Assembly: GCA_042691655.1 (NCBI GenBank)
Contig: CP170506.1
Coordinates: 4,836,001-4,900,000 of the forward strand
Reading direction: 5' to 3'
DNA from: UBA695 sp042691655
Lineage (GTDB): Bacteria > Verrucomicrobiota > Verrucomicrobiia > Chthoniobacterales > Chthoniobacteraceae
DNA: 64,000 bases
Shown here one piece after another: positions 32,976 through 40,473 of the stretch; position 1 is the stretch's first letter; each line of letters opens with the position of its first letter. Both the position numbers and the translations under genes were made by a program. The notes under the pieces were generated by a model. The model saw only the letters and a program-made list of their open reading frames with translations, was not told where the DNA came from and did not search any database.

Positions 32976-33905
32976 ATGAACCAGATCAAACCACAACGCA
33001 TCACGGTTTTAAAAGGGGGCCCCGGCTCCGAACGCACCATTTCGCACGCTTCGGCGAAAGCGGTGGTTGCCGCGCTGCGTGAACTTGGGCTAGACGTCAC
33101 CGAAGTCGACGTGACCGACCCCGGTTTCGAGCTTCCCGTCGATACCGAACTCGTTTTCAACATCATCCACGGCACCTACGGCGAAGACGGCCAGCTCCAG
33201 TGCGAACTCGAAAAACGTGGCGTCCCCTACACCGGCGAAGGCGTGCTCGGCAGCGAATTGGCCTTCGATAAATTGAAGAGCAAAGCCCGCTTTATCGAGC
33301 GCGGCGTGCCCACCCCCCGCTTCGAAATCGTCCCCGCAGGCCAGGCCCCGAAAATGCCCGTCCCCTACGTCATCAAGGCCCCGTGCGAAGGCTCGTCCGT
33401 CGGCGTTTTCATCGTCAAGACCGAAGCGGAAGCCGCCCCGGCCATCGAAGGCGCGGCCAAGTTCGCCAAAGAACTCCTGGTCGAGCAATTCGTCGAAGGG
33501 CGCGAGCTGACCGTCGGCATCATCGCCGACCAGGCGCTGCCGATCATCGAGATCCGCCCGCGCACCGGCTTCTACGACTGGACCAACAAATACCCGTTCC
33601 TCGACCCCACCGGCAAGGGCGGCGCGGACCACTATTGCCCCGCCGCGCTCGACGCCGCCACGACCGCGCTCGTCCAGCAAATCGCGCTCGCAGCCAAGGA
33701 CGCCCTCGACCTCCAGGTCTACAGCCGCGTCGATCTGCTGCTCCCCGCCGACGGGCAGCCCGTGGTCCTCGAAATCAACACCATACCCGGTATGACGGAA
33801 TCCAGCCTAGTCCCCGAGGCGGCCAAAAAGGCGGGCATTCCCATGCCTCAACTTCTGCAACGCGTGATCGAACTCTCCCTTACCGCCCGACCTCCCCGCG
33901 AATGA
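32976..33905 (+). CDS. ddl: D-alanine-D-alanine ligase
   Basis: A 309-residue ATP-grasp enzyme that makes the D-Ala-D-Ala dipeptide for MurF. VLKGGPGSERTISHASAKAV, HGTYGEDGQLQCELEKRGVPYTG, VIKAPCEGSSVGVFIV (ATP-binding Lys), EGRELTVGII and VVLEINTIPGMTESSLVPEAAKKAGI are conserved (Mg-binding Glu/Asn in EINTIPGMT). It lies 6 bp after the murC-murB fusion, and its stop overlaps the ftsQ start. Confidence 0.95.
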   Translation: MNQIKPQRITVLKGGPGSERTISHASAKAVVAALRELGLDVTEVDVTDPGFELPVDTELVFNIIHGTYGEDGQLQCELEKRGVPYTGEGVLGSELAFDKLKSKARFIERGVPTPRFEIVPAGQAPKMPVPYVIKAPCEGSSVGVFIVKTEAEAAPAIEGAAKFAKELLVEQFVEGRELTVGIIADQALPIIEIRPRTGFYDWTNKYPFLDPTGKGGADHYCPAALDAATTALVQQIALAAKDALDLQVYSRVDLLLPADGQPVVLEINTIPGMTESSLVPEAAKKAGIPMPQLLQRVIELSLTARPPRE

Positions 33906-35104
33906 ATTCCCGAAACCGCCTCTCCAACCGCCGCCGTTCCAAGGGCAACCTGCACAAAATGCAGGGGCTCCTCGAAGTGAAGGTCCGCTCCGAACTGGCC
34001 ACCCGCCAGCGCAACCGGACCATCCTCGTGTGGATGTGCAAAATCATCCTGGCCGTCGGTATGGTGGGCGGTGGCATGTACGGGGGGCGCGAATTGATCA
34101 ACCGGCTTTTCCTCAAAAACGCGTCCTACAACCTCGCCGCCGTCGAGATCAACGACGACGGCGCGGCCCTTACCCGCGAGGTCATCCTCTCCACGGCCAA
34201 TCTGCAACTGGGCGAAAACATCTTCTCCGTGAGCCTCTCCAAAGCGCGCGACGCCATCCTCACCCTGCCGCAGGTCGAGCGCGTCGATTTGCAGCGCTCG
34301 TTGCCGAACCGGATCGTGGTCGAGATCGTCGAACGCCGCCCCGTCGCCTGGCTCGCCGACGCCAAGACCGCCGACCCCTCCACGTCCGAGAAATCGTTCC
34401 TGATCGACAGTAAAGGCGTCCTCTTCAAGCCCAAGCGCCAACTGCCCGAGTACCTGCGCCTGCCCGCCATCTACGGCGCGCCGCTGGATAACTACCTCGC
34501 GGGCGACACCGTGGGCACCCCGGAGGTCACCGCCGCGCTGGAACTGGTCCAGAAAAACTCGGACTCCAACCGCTTCCGCCTCCAGAGCGTCGACCTCTCC
34601 AAAGGCTACTGCCTCATTGCCACCGACGCCCGCCGCGCCAAGCTGACCTTCGGCCTCGACAACATCGAGAACCAGCTCGACCGCCTTGGCGCCGTGCTCG
34701 ACTACGCCACCTCGCAGGGCAAGGAAATCCGCACCGTCAACCTGATGGTGGAGAAAAACATCCCCGCCGTCCTCGCCGACCCGGCCGCCGTGCAGGCGGA
34801 AATCGCCCCCGCGCAGGATGACACAGCCAAGACCGCCGCCGCCACCCCGGCCCCATCTGCAAAACCGGGCGCTTCACCCGCTGCGTCCAAGCCGAACGCT
34901 ACCCCGGCCAGCGCCTCCGTGCCCGGCGAGAAGATCGCGGCCAAGTCGAAAAAGAAAACCACTGTTGCCTCCTCCTCCACGCCCAACGTGAGGCGGGCCG
35001 AGCCCGGGGTCCACAAGGCAGAGCCCGTCGTCAAAAAGGCGGAGCCGGTCATCAAACGTGCCGAACCGGTGATCAAACGCGCCCAACCCGTCTCCAGTAA
35101 CTAA
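33902..35104 (+). CDS. ftsQ: division protein FtsQ/DivIB
   Basis: A 400-residue bitopic protein: a basic cytoplasmic N-terminus, one membrane helix (about 45-63), a POTRA domain (about 80-150; ENIFSVSLSKARDAILTLPQ and RVDLQRSLPNRIVVEIVERRPVAWL) and a beta domain to about 290. The C-terminal 110 residues are Ala/Pro/Lys-rich and end in five seven-residue repeats. FtsQ links FtsL/FtsB to the divisome. The ATG at 33902 overlaps the ddl stop; a longer in-frame extension lies entirely in ddl and was rejected. The repetitive tail is not usual for FtsQ. Confidence 0.88.
   Translation: MNSRNRLSNRRRSKGNLHKMQGLLEVKVRSELATRQRNRTILVWMCKIILAVGMVGGGMYGGRELINRLFLKNASYNLAAVEINDDGAALTREVILSTANLQLGENIFSVSLSKARDAILTLPQVERVDLQRSLPNRIVVEIVERRPVAWLADAKTADPSTSEKSFLIDSKGVLFKPKRQLPEYLRLPAIYGAPLDNYLAGDTVGTPEVTAALELVQKNSDSNRFRLQSVDLSKGYCLIATDARRAKLTFGLDNIENQLDRLGAVLDYATSQGKEIRTVNLMVEKNIPAVLADPAAVQAEIAPAQDDTAKTAAATPAPSAKPGASPAASKPNATPASASVPGEKIAAKSKKKTTVASSSTPNVRRAEPGVHKAEPVVKKAEPVIKRAEPVIKRAQPVSSN
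34988..35092 (+). repeat. five tandem 21-bp units in ftsQ
   Basis: Five in-frame 21-bp units encode VRRAEPG, VHKAEPV, VKKAEPV, IKRAEPV and IKRAQPV, directly before the last three codons of ftsQ. The protein unit is nearly constant while wobble bases vary, suggesting selection on the peptide or old duplication. The repeats are strongly basic and periplasmic. Confidence 0.9.
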
Positions 35105-35111
35105 CCCCCTC

Positions 35112-36317
35112 ATGGCCAAAGACCAGATTCTCGTCGGGATCGAAATCGGCACCGCCAAAGTTTGCGTGGTGGTGGGCGAAGCGAAGCCGGACGGCCCGAT
35201 CAAAATCCTGGGCGTCGGCCAAGCCCCCTCGTGCGGCATCCGCAAGGGGGAGATCGTCGATTTTGAAAACGTCCACAAGTGCGTTCGCGAGGCCATCGCC
35301 GACGCCGAGGACAAGAGCGACGTGACCATTAAGAGCGTCTTTGCCGGAGTCACCGGATCGCACATCCAGTCCTTCAACAACCGGGGCTGCGTCAACCTTC
35401 CCGAAGAGCGCGAGGAAATCGACGAGACCGACTGCGAGGACGTCGCCATCAGCGCCCGCGATGTCAACATCCCGCAGCAGAACGCCTTCCTCCACACCAT
35501 CCTTCAGCACTACTACGTGGACGGGCAGGAGGGCGTACTCAATCCTATCGCCATGCTGGGCCGCATGCTGGAGGCCGATTTTCACATCATCCACGGCGTT
35601 GGTAACCGCATCCGCAACACCGTGCGCTGCATCAAGGAGCTGGGCATCGAAGTCGAGGACGTCGTCTTTACCGGCTACGCCTCGGCCCAGGCCATCCTCA
35701 CGCCGCAGCAAAAGGACCTCGGCGCGCTGGTCATCGATATCGGCGCGGGCACCACCGACTACGTCGTCTACATTGACGGCGCGGTGAAGCAAAGCGGCGT
35801 CCTGGCCGTCGGCGGCGACCATATCACCAACGACGTTTCCATGGGCCTGCGCATCCCCATGGCCAAGAGCGAGCGGCTCAAAGTCGAGGAGGGCGACGCC
35901 CGGCTCGGCATCGCGCTGCCAGGGGAGACGATTTTCCTCAAGGACGAAACCGGCTTCGCGGGGCGCGACGTGGAGCGCGAAACCTTGAATATGATTATCC
36001 ACTACCGGATTCTCGAAATCTTCGAGTTGATCAAGCGCGCCATGGACGCCGAGCCCTACCTGCCCATGCTCGGCGCGGGCATCGTGATTACCGGCGGCTG
36101 CTCGCAGATGCGCGGCATCGGGCCGCTCGCGCAGGAGATTTTCGGCGTCCCCGTCAGCGTGGCCCACGCGAAATCGACCTCCGGCCTCGTCGCCGCCGCC
36201 GAGAACCCCACGCTTTCCACGGCCATCGGCCTGCTCCGCTACGGCCAGGCCGCCTACGCCAGCAGGCCGCAGAAGGGCGGCTTTTTCGACCGCCTGCGCG
36301 GCCTTTTCGGACGGTAA
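35112..36317 (+). CDS. ftsA: cell division protein FtsA
   Basis: A 401-residue actin-like ATPase that tethers FtsZ to the membrane. VGIEIGTAKVCVVVGE (phosphate 1), IRKGEIVDFENV, LVIDIGAGTTDYVVYIDG (phosphate 2) and the adenosine segment GIVITGGCSQMRGI are present. The C-terminus ends in FFDRLRGLFGR, an amphipathic membrane-targeting helix. It is 7 bp after ftsQ and 18 bp before ftsZ. Confidence 0.95.
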   Translation: MAKDQILVGIEIGTAKVCVVVGEAKPDGPIKILGVGQAPSCGIRKGEIVDFENVHKCVREAIADAEDKSDVTIKSVFAGVTGSHIQSFNNRGCVNLPEEREEIDETDCEDVAISARDVNIPQQNAFLHTILQHYYVDGQEGVLNPIAMLGRMLEADFHIIHGVGNRIRNTVRCIKELGIEVEDVVFTGYASAQAILTPQQKDLGALVIDIGAGTTDYVVYIDGAVKQSGVLAVGGDHITNDVSMGLRIPMAKSERLKVEEGDARLGIALPGETIFLKDETGFAGRDVERETLNMIIHYRILEIFELIKRAMDAEPYLPMLGAGIVITGGCSQMRGIGPLAQEIFGVPVSVAHAKSTSGLVAAAENPTLSTAIGLLRYGQAAYASRPQKGGFFDRLRGLFGR

Positions 36318-36335
36318 GAACCCATCATCCCAAAT

Positions 36336-38291
36336 ATGATCGAACTTGATATCCGCAACCGCACCTCGTCGGGGATCTCCCCCCGGCGCATCCCCATCGT
36401 CGGGATCGGCGGCGCGGGTGCGAACGCCCTCGACCGCCTCGCGCTTGACGGCGTGGCCCCGGCAAGCCTCGTCGCCGTCAATTCCGACGCCCAGGCGCTG
36501 ACCGCCTCCGTCGCGGGCGAGAAAATCCAGCTCGGAGCCACGGCCACCCATGGCCTGGGCACCGGCGGCGACCCCGAGCTGGGCCGCTGCGCCGCCGAGG
36601 AATCGGCCGCTGAGCTGCGCGCCTCCCTGGAGGGCGCCGAGGCCGCGATCCTTGTTGCGGGTTTGGGCGGCGGCACCGGCTCCGGCGCGGTTCCGCTCGT
36701 CGCCGAGCTGGCCCGGGAAGCCGGGGCGCTGGTCATCGCCGTTGTCACGCTCCCTTTTGGCTTCGAAGGCAAACGCCGCGCGGCGCAAGCCGCCGAGGCG
36801 CTCGCCGAGCTGCAAGAGAATGCCGACGCCGTTATCTGCTTTGAAAACGACCGCATGGGCGAGAGCGTCCCCGCGCGCTCGGGTATCCAGAACGCCTTTG
36901 CCGCCGCGCACCTCACCTTGAGCCAGTGCATCCAGGCCGTCGTCGCGATCCTCAACGGTTCGGAAGGCCTCCTCCCGCTCGGTTTGGACGATCTTTCCGC
37001 CGTGCTCCAGGACGTTAGCGCCCGCTGCCTCTTTGGCCACGGCCAGGCCGACGGGAACAACCGCGCCTTTGACGCCCTTTCCCGCGCGCTCAAGAACCCG
37101 CTCATGGACAAAGGCCGCCTCCTGCGCGATTGCGACACCGTGCTGGTGCGCGTCGCGGGCGGGCCCGACTTGACGCTCGACGAAGTCCAGCTCCTCATGG
37201 AGGAGTTCAACCGCTACGTCAACGACCACACCCGCGTCCTGCTCGGCACCTCCATCGAGGCGGCCCTGGCGGGGAAAGTTGACGTTAGTATTTTGAGTTC
37301 CGTGGGCGATGGGCGTGCCGCCGCCGCCCAGCCCGTTCGCGAAACCCGCGCGGTGCGTCCCGCGCCCGCCGCTCCCAAGCCTGCCCCCGTTCAGACCAAA
37401 CCGGAGCCAGAGCCGGAGCCCGAATTGATTGAAGCCGAGGAGCCGGTTGAAGCCATCGAGGCCGAAGCGCCCGAAATCATCGAAGCGCCCGAAGCGTCTG
37501 AAATTCCCGAAACCGCTGAGGCTGCGGAGGGCGATGAATCCTTTGACCTGGAGCCGACCGGGGGCGACGAAGCCGGGCTTCCCGTGGTGCTTGCCGAGGA
37601 AGAGGCGCCGGAAGTCCCCGCTCCAGCACCCGCCGCGCCGCAGCCTGCCGAACGCCGTTTCCAGAAGCCGCGCGGGCTCCGCGCCGCCACCTACCAGGGC
37701 TCTCTCTTTGGCGAGGAAGCCGCCGCGCCCATCGAACGCATCGCGCCGCCCGTGCCGGGCCGGATGCTCCGCCGTCCTTTCCCGGAACCCGAGCCCGAGC
37801 TTGAGCCGGAGCCGCAAGCGCCCGCTCCCGCCCCGGAACCCGCGCCTTCCGTGCCCGCCGCCGCGCCGAAATCCACGCAACGCCTTGCCGCGCCCCGTCC
37901 CGAACCCATTCCTGAGCCGGAACCCGAACCGGAACCGGAGATCGAGGCCGTGTTGGAACCGGAGGCCCCTGAAGCGCCTGCCGCTTCCCTTCCCGAGCCC
38001 TCGGAGCCCGAGCCGGAACCCATTCCCGAGCCGCAGCCCGAAGCGCCCGCACTCCGTCCCCGCCCGGTGATCCGCCGGGTGGAACGCCGCGCGCCCGGCG
38101 TTCCCGCGCCCGAGCTGATTCCCGGCGAGGAAGCCCGTCCGGCGGCGGCTTCGTCCAAGGCCCCGCAGCAGGAAGTCATGCAATTTGAGCCCGTCACGCG
38201 CGGCCGTTTTGAAAAAAGCGAGCCGACCATCGTCGACGGTCAGGATCTCGACGTCCCCACGTATCTGCGTCGGCGGATGAAGGTTAGGTAA
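36336..38291 (+). CDS. ftsZ: cell division protein FtsZ with long acidic C-terminal extension
   Basis: A 651-residue tubulin-like GTPase; usual FtsZ is about 350-450. The GTP-binding domain (about 20-190) has IVGIGGAGANALD, NSDAQAL, GLGTGGDPELG and the tubulin signature AGLGGGTGSGAVP (about 108-120). The T7 synergy loop reads PLGLDDL (214-220); compared with NVDFADV of E. coli, the first Asn and Asp are Pro and Gly and only the last Asp (Asp219) is kept. After about residue 315 comes a 320-residue linker rich in Glu, Pro and Ala, then the conserved tail QDLDVPTYLRRRMKVR, the peptide that binds FtsA-type partners. It forms the Z-ring and is the last gene of the dcw cluster. Confidence 0.94.
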   Translation: MIELDIRNRTSSGISPRRIPIVGIGGAGANALDRLALDGVAPASLVAVNSDAQALTASVAGEKIQLGATATHGLGTGGDPELGRCAAEESAAELRASLEGAEAAILVAGLGGGTGSGAVPLVAELAREAGALVIAVVTLPFGFEGKRRAAQAAEALAELQENADAVICFENDRMGESVPARSGIQNAFAAAHLTLSQCIQAVVAILNGSEGLLPLGLDDLSAVLQDVSARCLFGHGQADGNNRAFDALSRALKNPLMDKGRLLRDCDTVLVRVAGGPDLTLDEVQLLMEEFNRYVNDHTRVLLGTSIEAALAGKVDVSILSSVGDGRAAAAQPVRETRAVRPAPAAPKPAPVQTKPEPEPEPELIEAEEPVEAIEAEAPEIIEAPEASEIPETAEAAEGDESFDLEPTGGDEAGLPVVLAEEEAPEVPAPAPAAPQPAERRFQKPRGLRAATYQGSLFGEEAAAPIERIAPPVPGRMLRRPFPEPEPELEPEPQAPAPAPEPAPSVPAAAPKSTQRLAAPRPEPIPEPEPEPEPEIEAVLEPEAPEAPAASLPEPSEPEPEPIPEPQPEAPALRPRPVIRRVERRAPGVPAPELIPGEEARPAAASSKAPQQEVMQFEPVTRGRFEKSEPTIVDGQDLDVPTYLRRRMKVR

Positions 38292-38328
38292 AGACGCTGC
38301 CCAGCGCGACGGCGCACCAGCCAAGGAC

Positions 38329-39288
38329 ATGAAACGCCTTCTCTTAAGGATTACTGACGCCTGTACCTCCCGGTGCCGTCACTGCCTGCACTCGTGTGCC
38401 CCGGGGCGCAAGGGGGTCATGAGCCCCGCCGCCATCAGCCGATGTATTCGCCAGGCGCGCCCTCAGGAGTACGTCATTGTTACCGGCGGCGAGGCCTCGC
38501 TCTTTCCCTCGCTCGTAACGCACGCGCTGCGCGAAGCCGCCGAGCTCGGCATCCCTTCGTGGCTCAATACCAACGGCTTTTGGGGATGCGATGCCACCGT
38601 GGCCGCGCGCTATGCCCGGAGCCTCAAGCGCGAGGGCCTGGCTGTGGCGGCGTTTAGCATCGACGGTCTCCACCAGGAGTTTGTTCCCATCGGCCACGTC
38701 CTTTGCGCCCTGCGCGCCTGCCGCGACGCGGGCATCCCGAGGGTTGAGGCGATGGTCACCTTCGTCGACCGCTCCCGCACGGACATCCCCGTCGACAACC
38801 GCACCCGAGAGGGGCTTGCCGAACTGGAGCGGGAGCCCGGCATCCGCGTGTGCGTGCGCGATTCGATCTCGTTCATCGGCCGGGCGTGCGCCAGCCTGGC
38901 CGAGTATGCCCCGGTGCTCTCTGCCGAGGCCGCCCTCGGTTCCACGGGCGAAGGCTACTGCTCCATCCAGGACGAGCGGGGCGCGACCAAGGACTTCTGT
39001 GCCGAAACCTTCTTCCTGGTCAACCCGAACAACACCGTGGACCTCTGCAACGTCTCCTTCCCGGGAAACCTGACCGAGAAGCCCTTCGCGGAGATCGTCT
39101 GCGAGGAAAACCTGCTCTCCCACCCGCTCCTGGCCGCGATTCAGAGCGAGGGCCTCGCGGGCCTTTACCGCATGGCGTGTGAACACGGCTACGTTCCCCG
39201 GGGGCGTTACACCAGCCGGTGCGACCTCTGCCAATCCGCCCAGCGTTGGCTCAAACACACCTTTCCCGACGTTATCGAGAACTGGTAG
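38329..39288 (+). CDS. radical SAM protein of unknown function
   Basis: A 319-residue enzyme whose CxxxCxxC motif, Cys12-Cys16-Cys19 in ITDACTSRCRHC, ligates the SAM-cleaving 4Fe-4S cluster. YVIVTGGEASLFPSL is the SAM-binding GGE segment. The second half has additional cysteines (YCSIQD, KDFCAET, DLCNVSFPGN, then RCDLC at the end), as in SPASM/twitch proteins that carry auxiliary clusters and often modify peptides or proteins. No precursor peptide ORF is evident beside it. It lies 37 bp after ftsZ on the same strand and could be cotranscribed with the division genes. The substrate is unknown. Confidence 0.85.
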   Translation: MKRLLLRITDACTSRCRHCLHSCAPGRKGVMSPAAISRCIRQARPQEYVIVTGGEASLFPSLVTHALREAAELGIPSWLNTNGFWGCDATVAARYARSLKREGLAVAAFSIDGLHQEFVPIGHVLCALRACRDAGIPRVEAMVTFVDRSRTDIPVDNRTREGLAELEREPGIRVCVRDSISFIGRACASLAEYAPVLSAEAALGSTGEGYCSIQDERGATKDFCAETFFLVNPNNTVDLCNVSFPGNLTEKPFAEIVCEENLLSHPLLAAIQSEGLAGLYRMACEHGYVPRGRYTSRCDLCQSAQRWLKHTFPDVIENW

Positions 39289-39297
39289 CCGCAAAGA

Positions 39298-40395
39298 CTA
39301 CTTCCGCGCGAGGTGCAGGAACATCACCGCGCCGAGCGAAATGAAGAGCACATTGGGGATCCACATCAGCAAATGCGCATGGGCGTTTGGGTTGTTGCGC
39401 AGGCTGTCGGCGATCACCACAAAGAAGAAATACACAAAGGCCACGATCAGCGAGAAAAGGAACCCGATGGAGGTCTCTTTGCGCTGGGCCGTCACGGCGA
39501 GCGGTACCCCCACCAGCGCGAAGGCCAGCGAGGCGAGCGAAAGCGAAAAGCGTTTGCTGATCTCCGTCTCGGCGGCCGTCTCCTTGTCCTTGGGGGGATC
39601 CTTCACCAGCTCGTCGAGCGTCATCTGGCCCACGCCGCGCCGCGCCTTGTTCTTTTCGTAGAGCGCCTTGAGCGAAATTGGGAACGTGATCTCGCGCGTC
39701 GTGATGCCCTCGCGGATGCGCGTCAGGTCCCCCGGCGAATCCGAGTCGCGCTGCTCGAACTGCGCCCCGACGAGTTGCATGAGCACCTGTTGGTTGACCA
39801 AATCCGTCGTCAGTACCGCCCGCTGCGCGTGGATGACCCGGAGCGGCTCGCCCCTTTCGTTCAGCTCGTAGACCAGCACATTGAAGAGATTCGTCCCCTC
39901 CTTGCGCTCCACGTAGATTTTCTTGCCCGGGAATTCGTCGATCACCTGGTCGCTGGCGAACATTGATAGCGGGTCGTTTGTGGCGATCTGGAAAATCGTG
40001 TTCTTCATCCGCTCCTGCGCCCTCGGGGCCACCTCGACATTGATCCACAAACACATCAGGCACGCCACCACGGCCAGGAAGCCGAGCGAATAGCAGATGC
40101 GCGGAATGCTCACGCCGTTGGAGCGCAGCGCCACCAGCTCGTTTTCCGCCGAGAGCTTGCCGAAGACCAGCAGCACCGCCGTCAGGAAGCCCCACGGAAT
40201 GGTGAACGTCAGCGAGTAGGGAAGGATGAACCCGATGAAGCTCAAAATAAGCTCCAGCGGCGCATTCTGGTTGACCAGCAGATCGAGGAGCTGCTTGAAG
40301 ACATTGCCCAAGACCAAGACGAGGCTCAGCACCGCCACGGCGAAAAGCGTGGTGACGAGGAGTTCCTTGCCGATGTAACGGTCGATGATTTTCAT
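39298..40395 (-). CDS. LptF/LptG-family permease
   Basis: A 365-residue inner-membrane protein with three N-terminal helices, a periplasmic beta-jellyroll-like domain (about 125-270) and three C-terminal helices, the layout of LptF/LptG (YjgP/YjgQ). It starts MKIIDRYIGKELLVTTLFAV, and ALRSNGVSIPRICYSL matches the coupling-helix region. With LptB it extracts lipopolysaccharide from the inner membrane, implying a Gram-negative envelope. F and G cannot be separated by reading. The ATG at 40395 was chosen; the open frame extends to 40461. It is convergent with the radical SAM gene, 9 bp apart. Confidence 0.88.
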   Translation of the reverse strand: MKIIDRYIGKELLVTTLFAVAVLSLVLVLGNVFKQLLDLLVNQNAPLELILSFIGFILPYSLTFTIPWGFLTAVLLVFGKLSAENELVALRSNGVSIPRICYSLGFLAVVACLMCLWINVEVAPRAQERMKNTIFQIATNDPLSMFASDQVIDEFPGKKIYVERKEGTNLFNVLVYELNERGEPLRVIHAQRAVLTTDLVNQQVLMQLVGAQFEQRDSDSPGDLTRIREGITTREITFPISLKALYEKNKARRGVGQMTLDELVKDPPKDKETAAETEISKRFSLSLASLAFALVGVPLAVTAQRKETSIGFLFSLIVAFVYFFFVVIADSLRNNPNAHAHLLMWIPNVLFISLGAVMFLHLARK

Positions 40396-40473
40396 GGGCG
40401 CACGGCATTCTCGAAGCCGAATGGCCGGAATGCAAGCCGTTTGCTGCGGCTTAAACAGCATCGGGAACCGGGG

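Noticed and set aside
37399..38060. Glu/Pro-rich stretch of ftsZ considered as a tandem-repeat or assembly artefact
   Set aside because: The frame is open throughout, codons vary, and a conserved C-terminal FtsZ peptide follows, so it is real coding sequence.
35073..38330. 1085-codon minus-strand ORF opposite ftsA and ftsZ
   Set aside because: It is a shadow of two clearly identified genes in GC-rich DNA. Its product is low-complexity Gly/Arg/Phe-rich, with no family motif.
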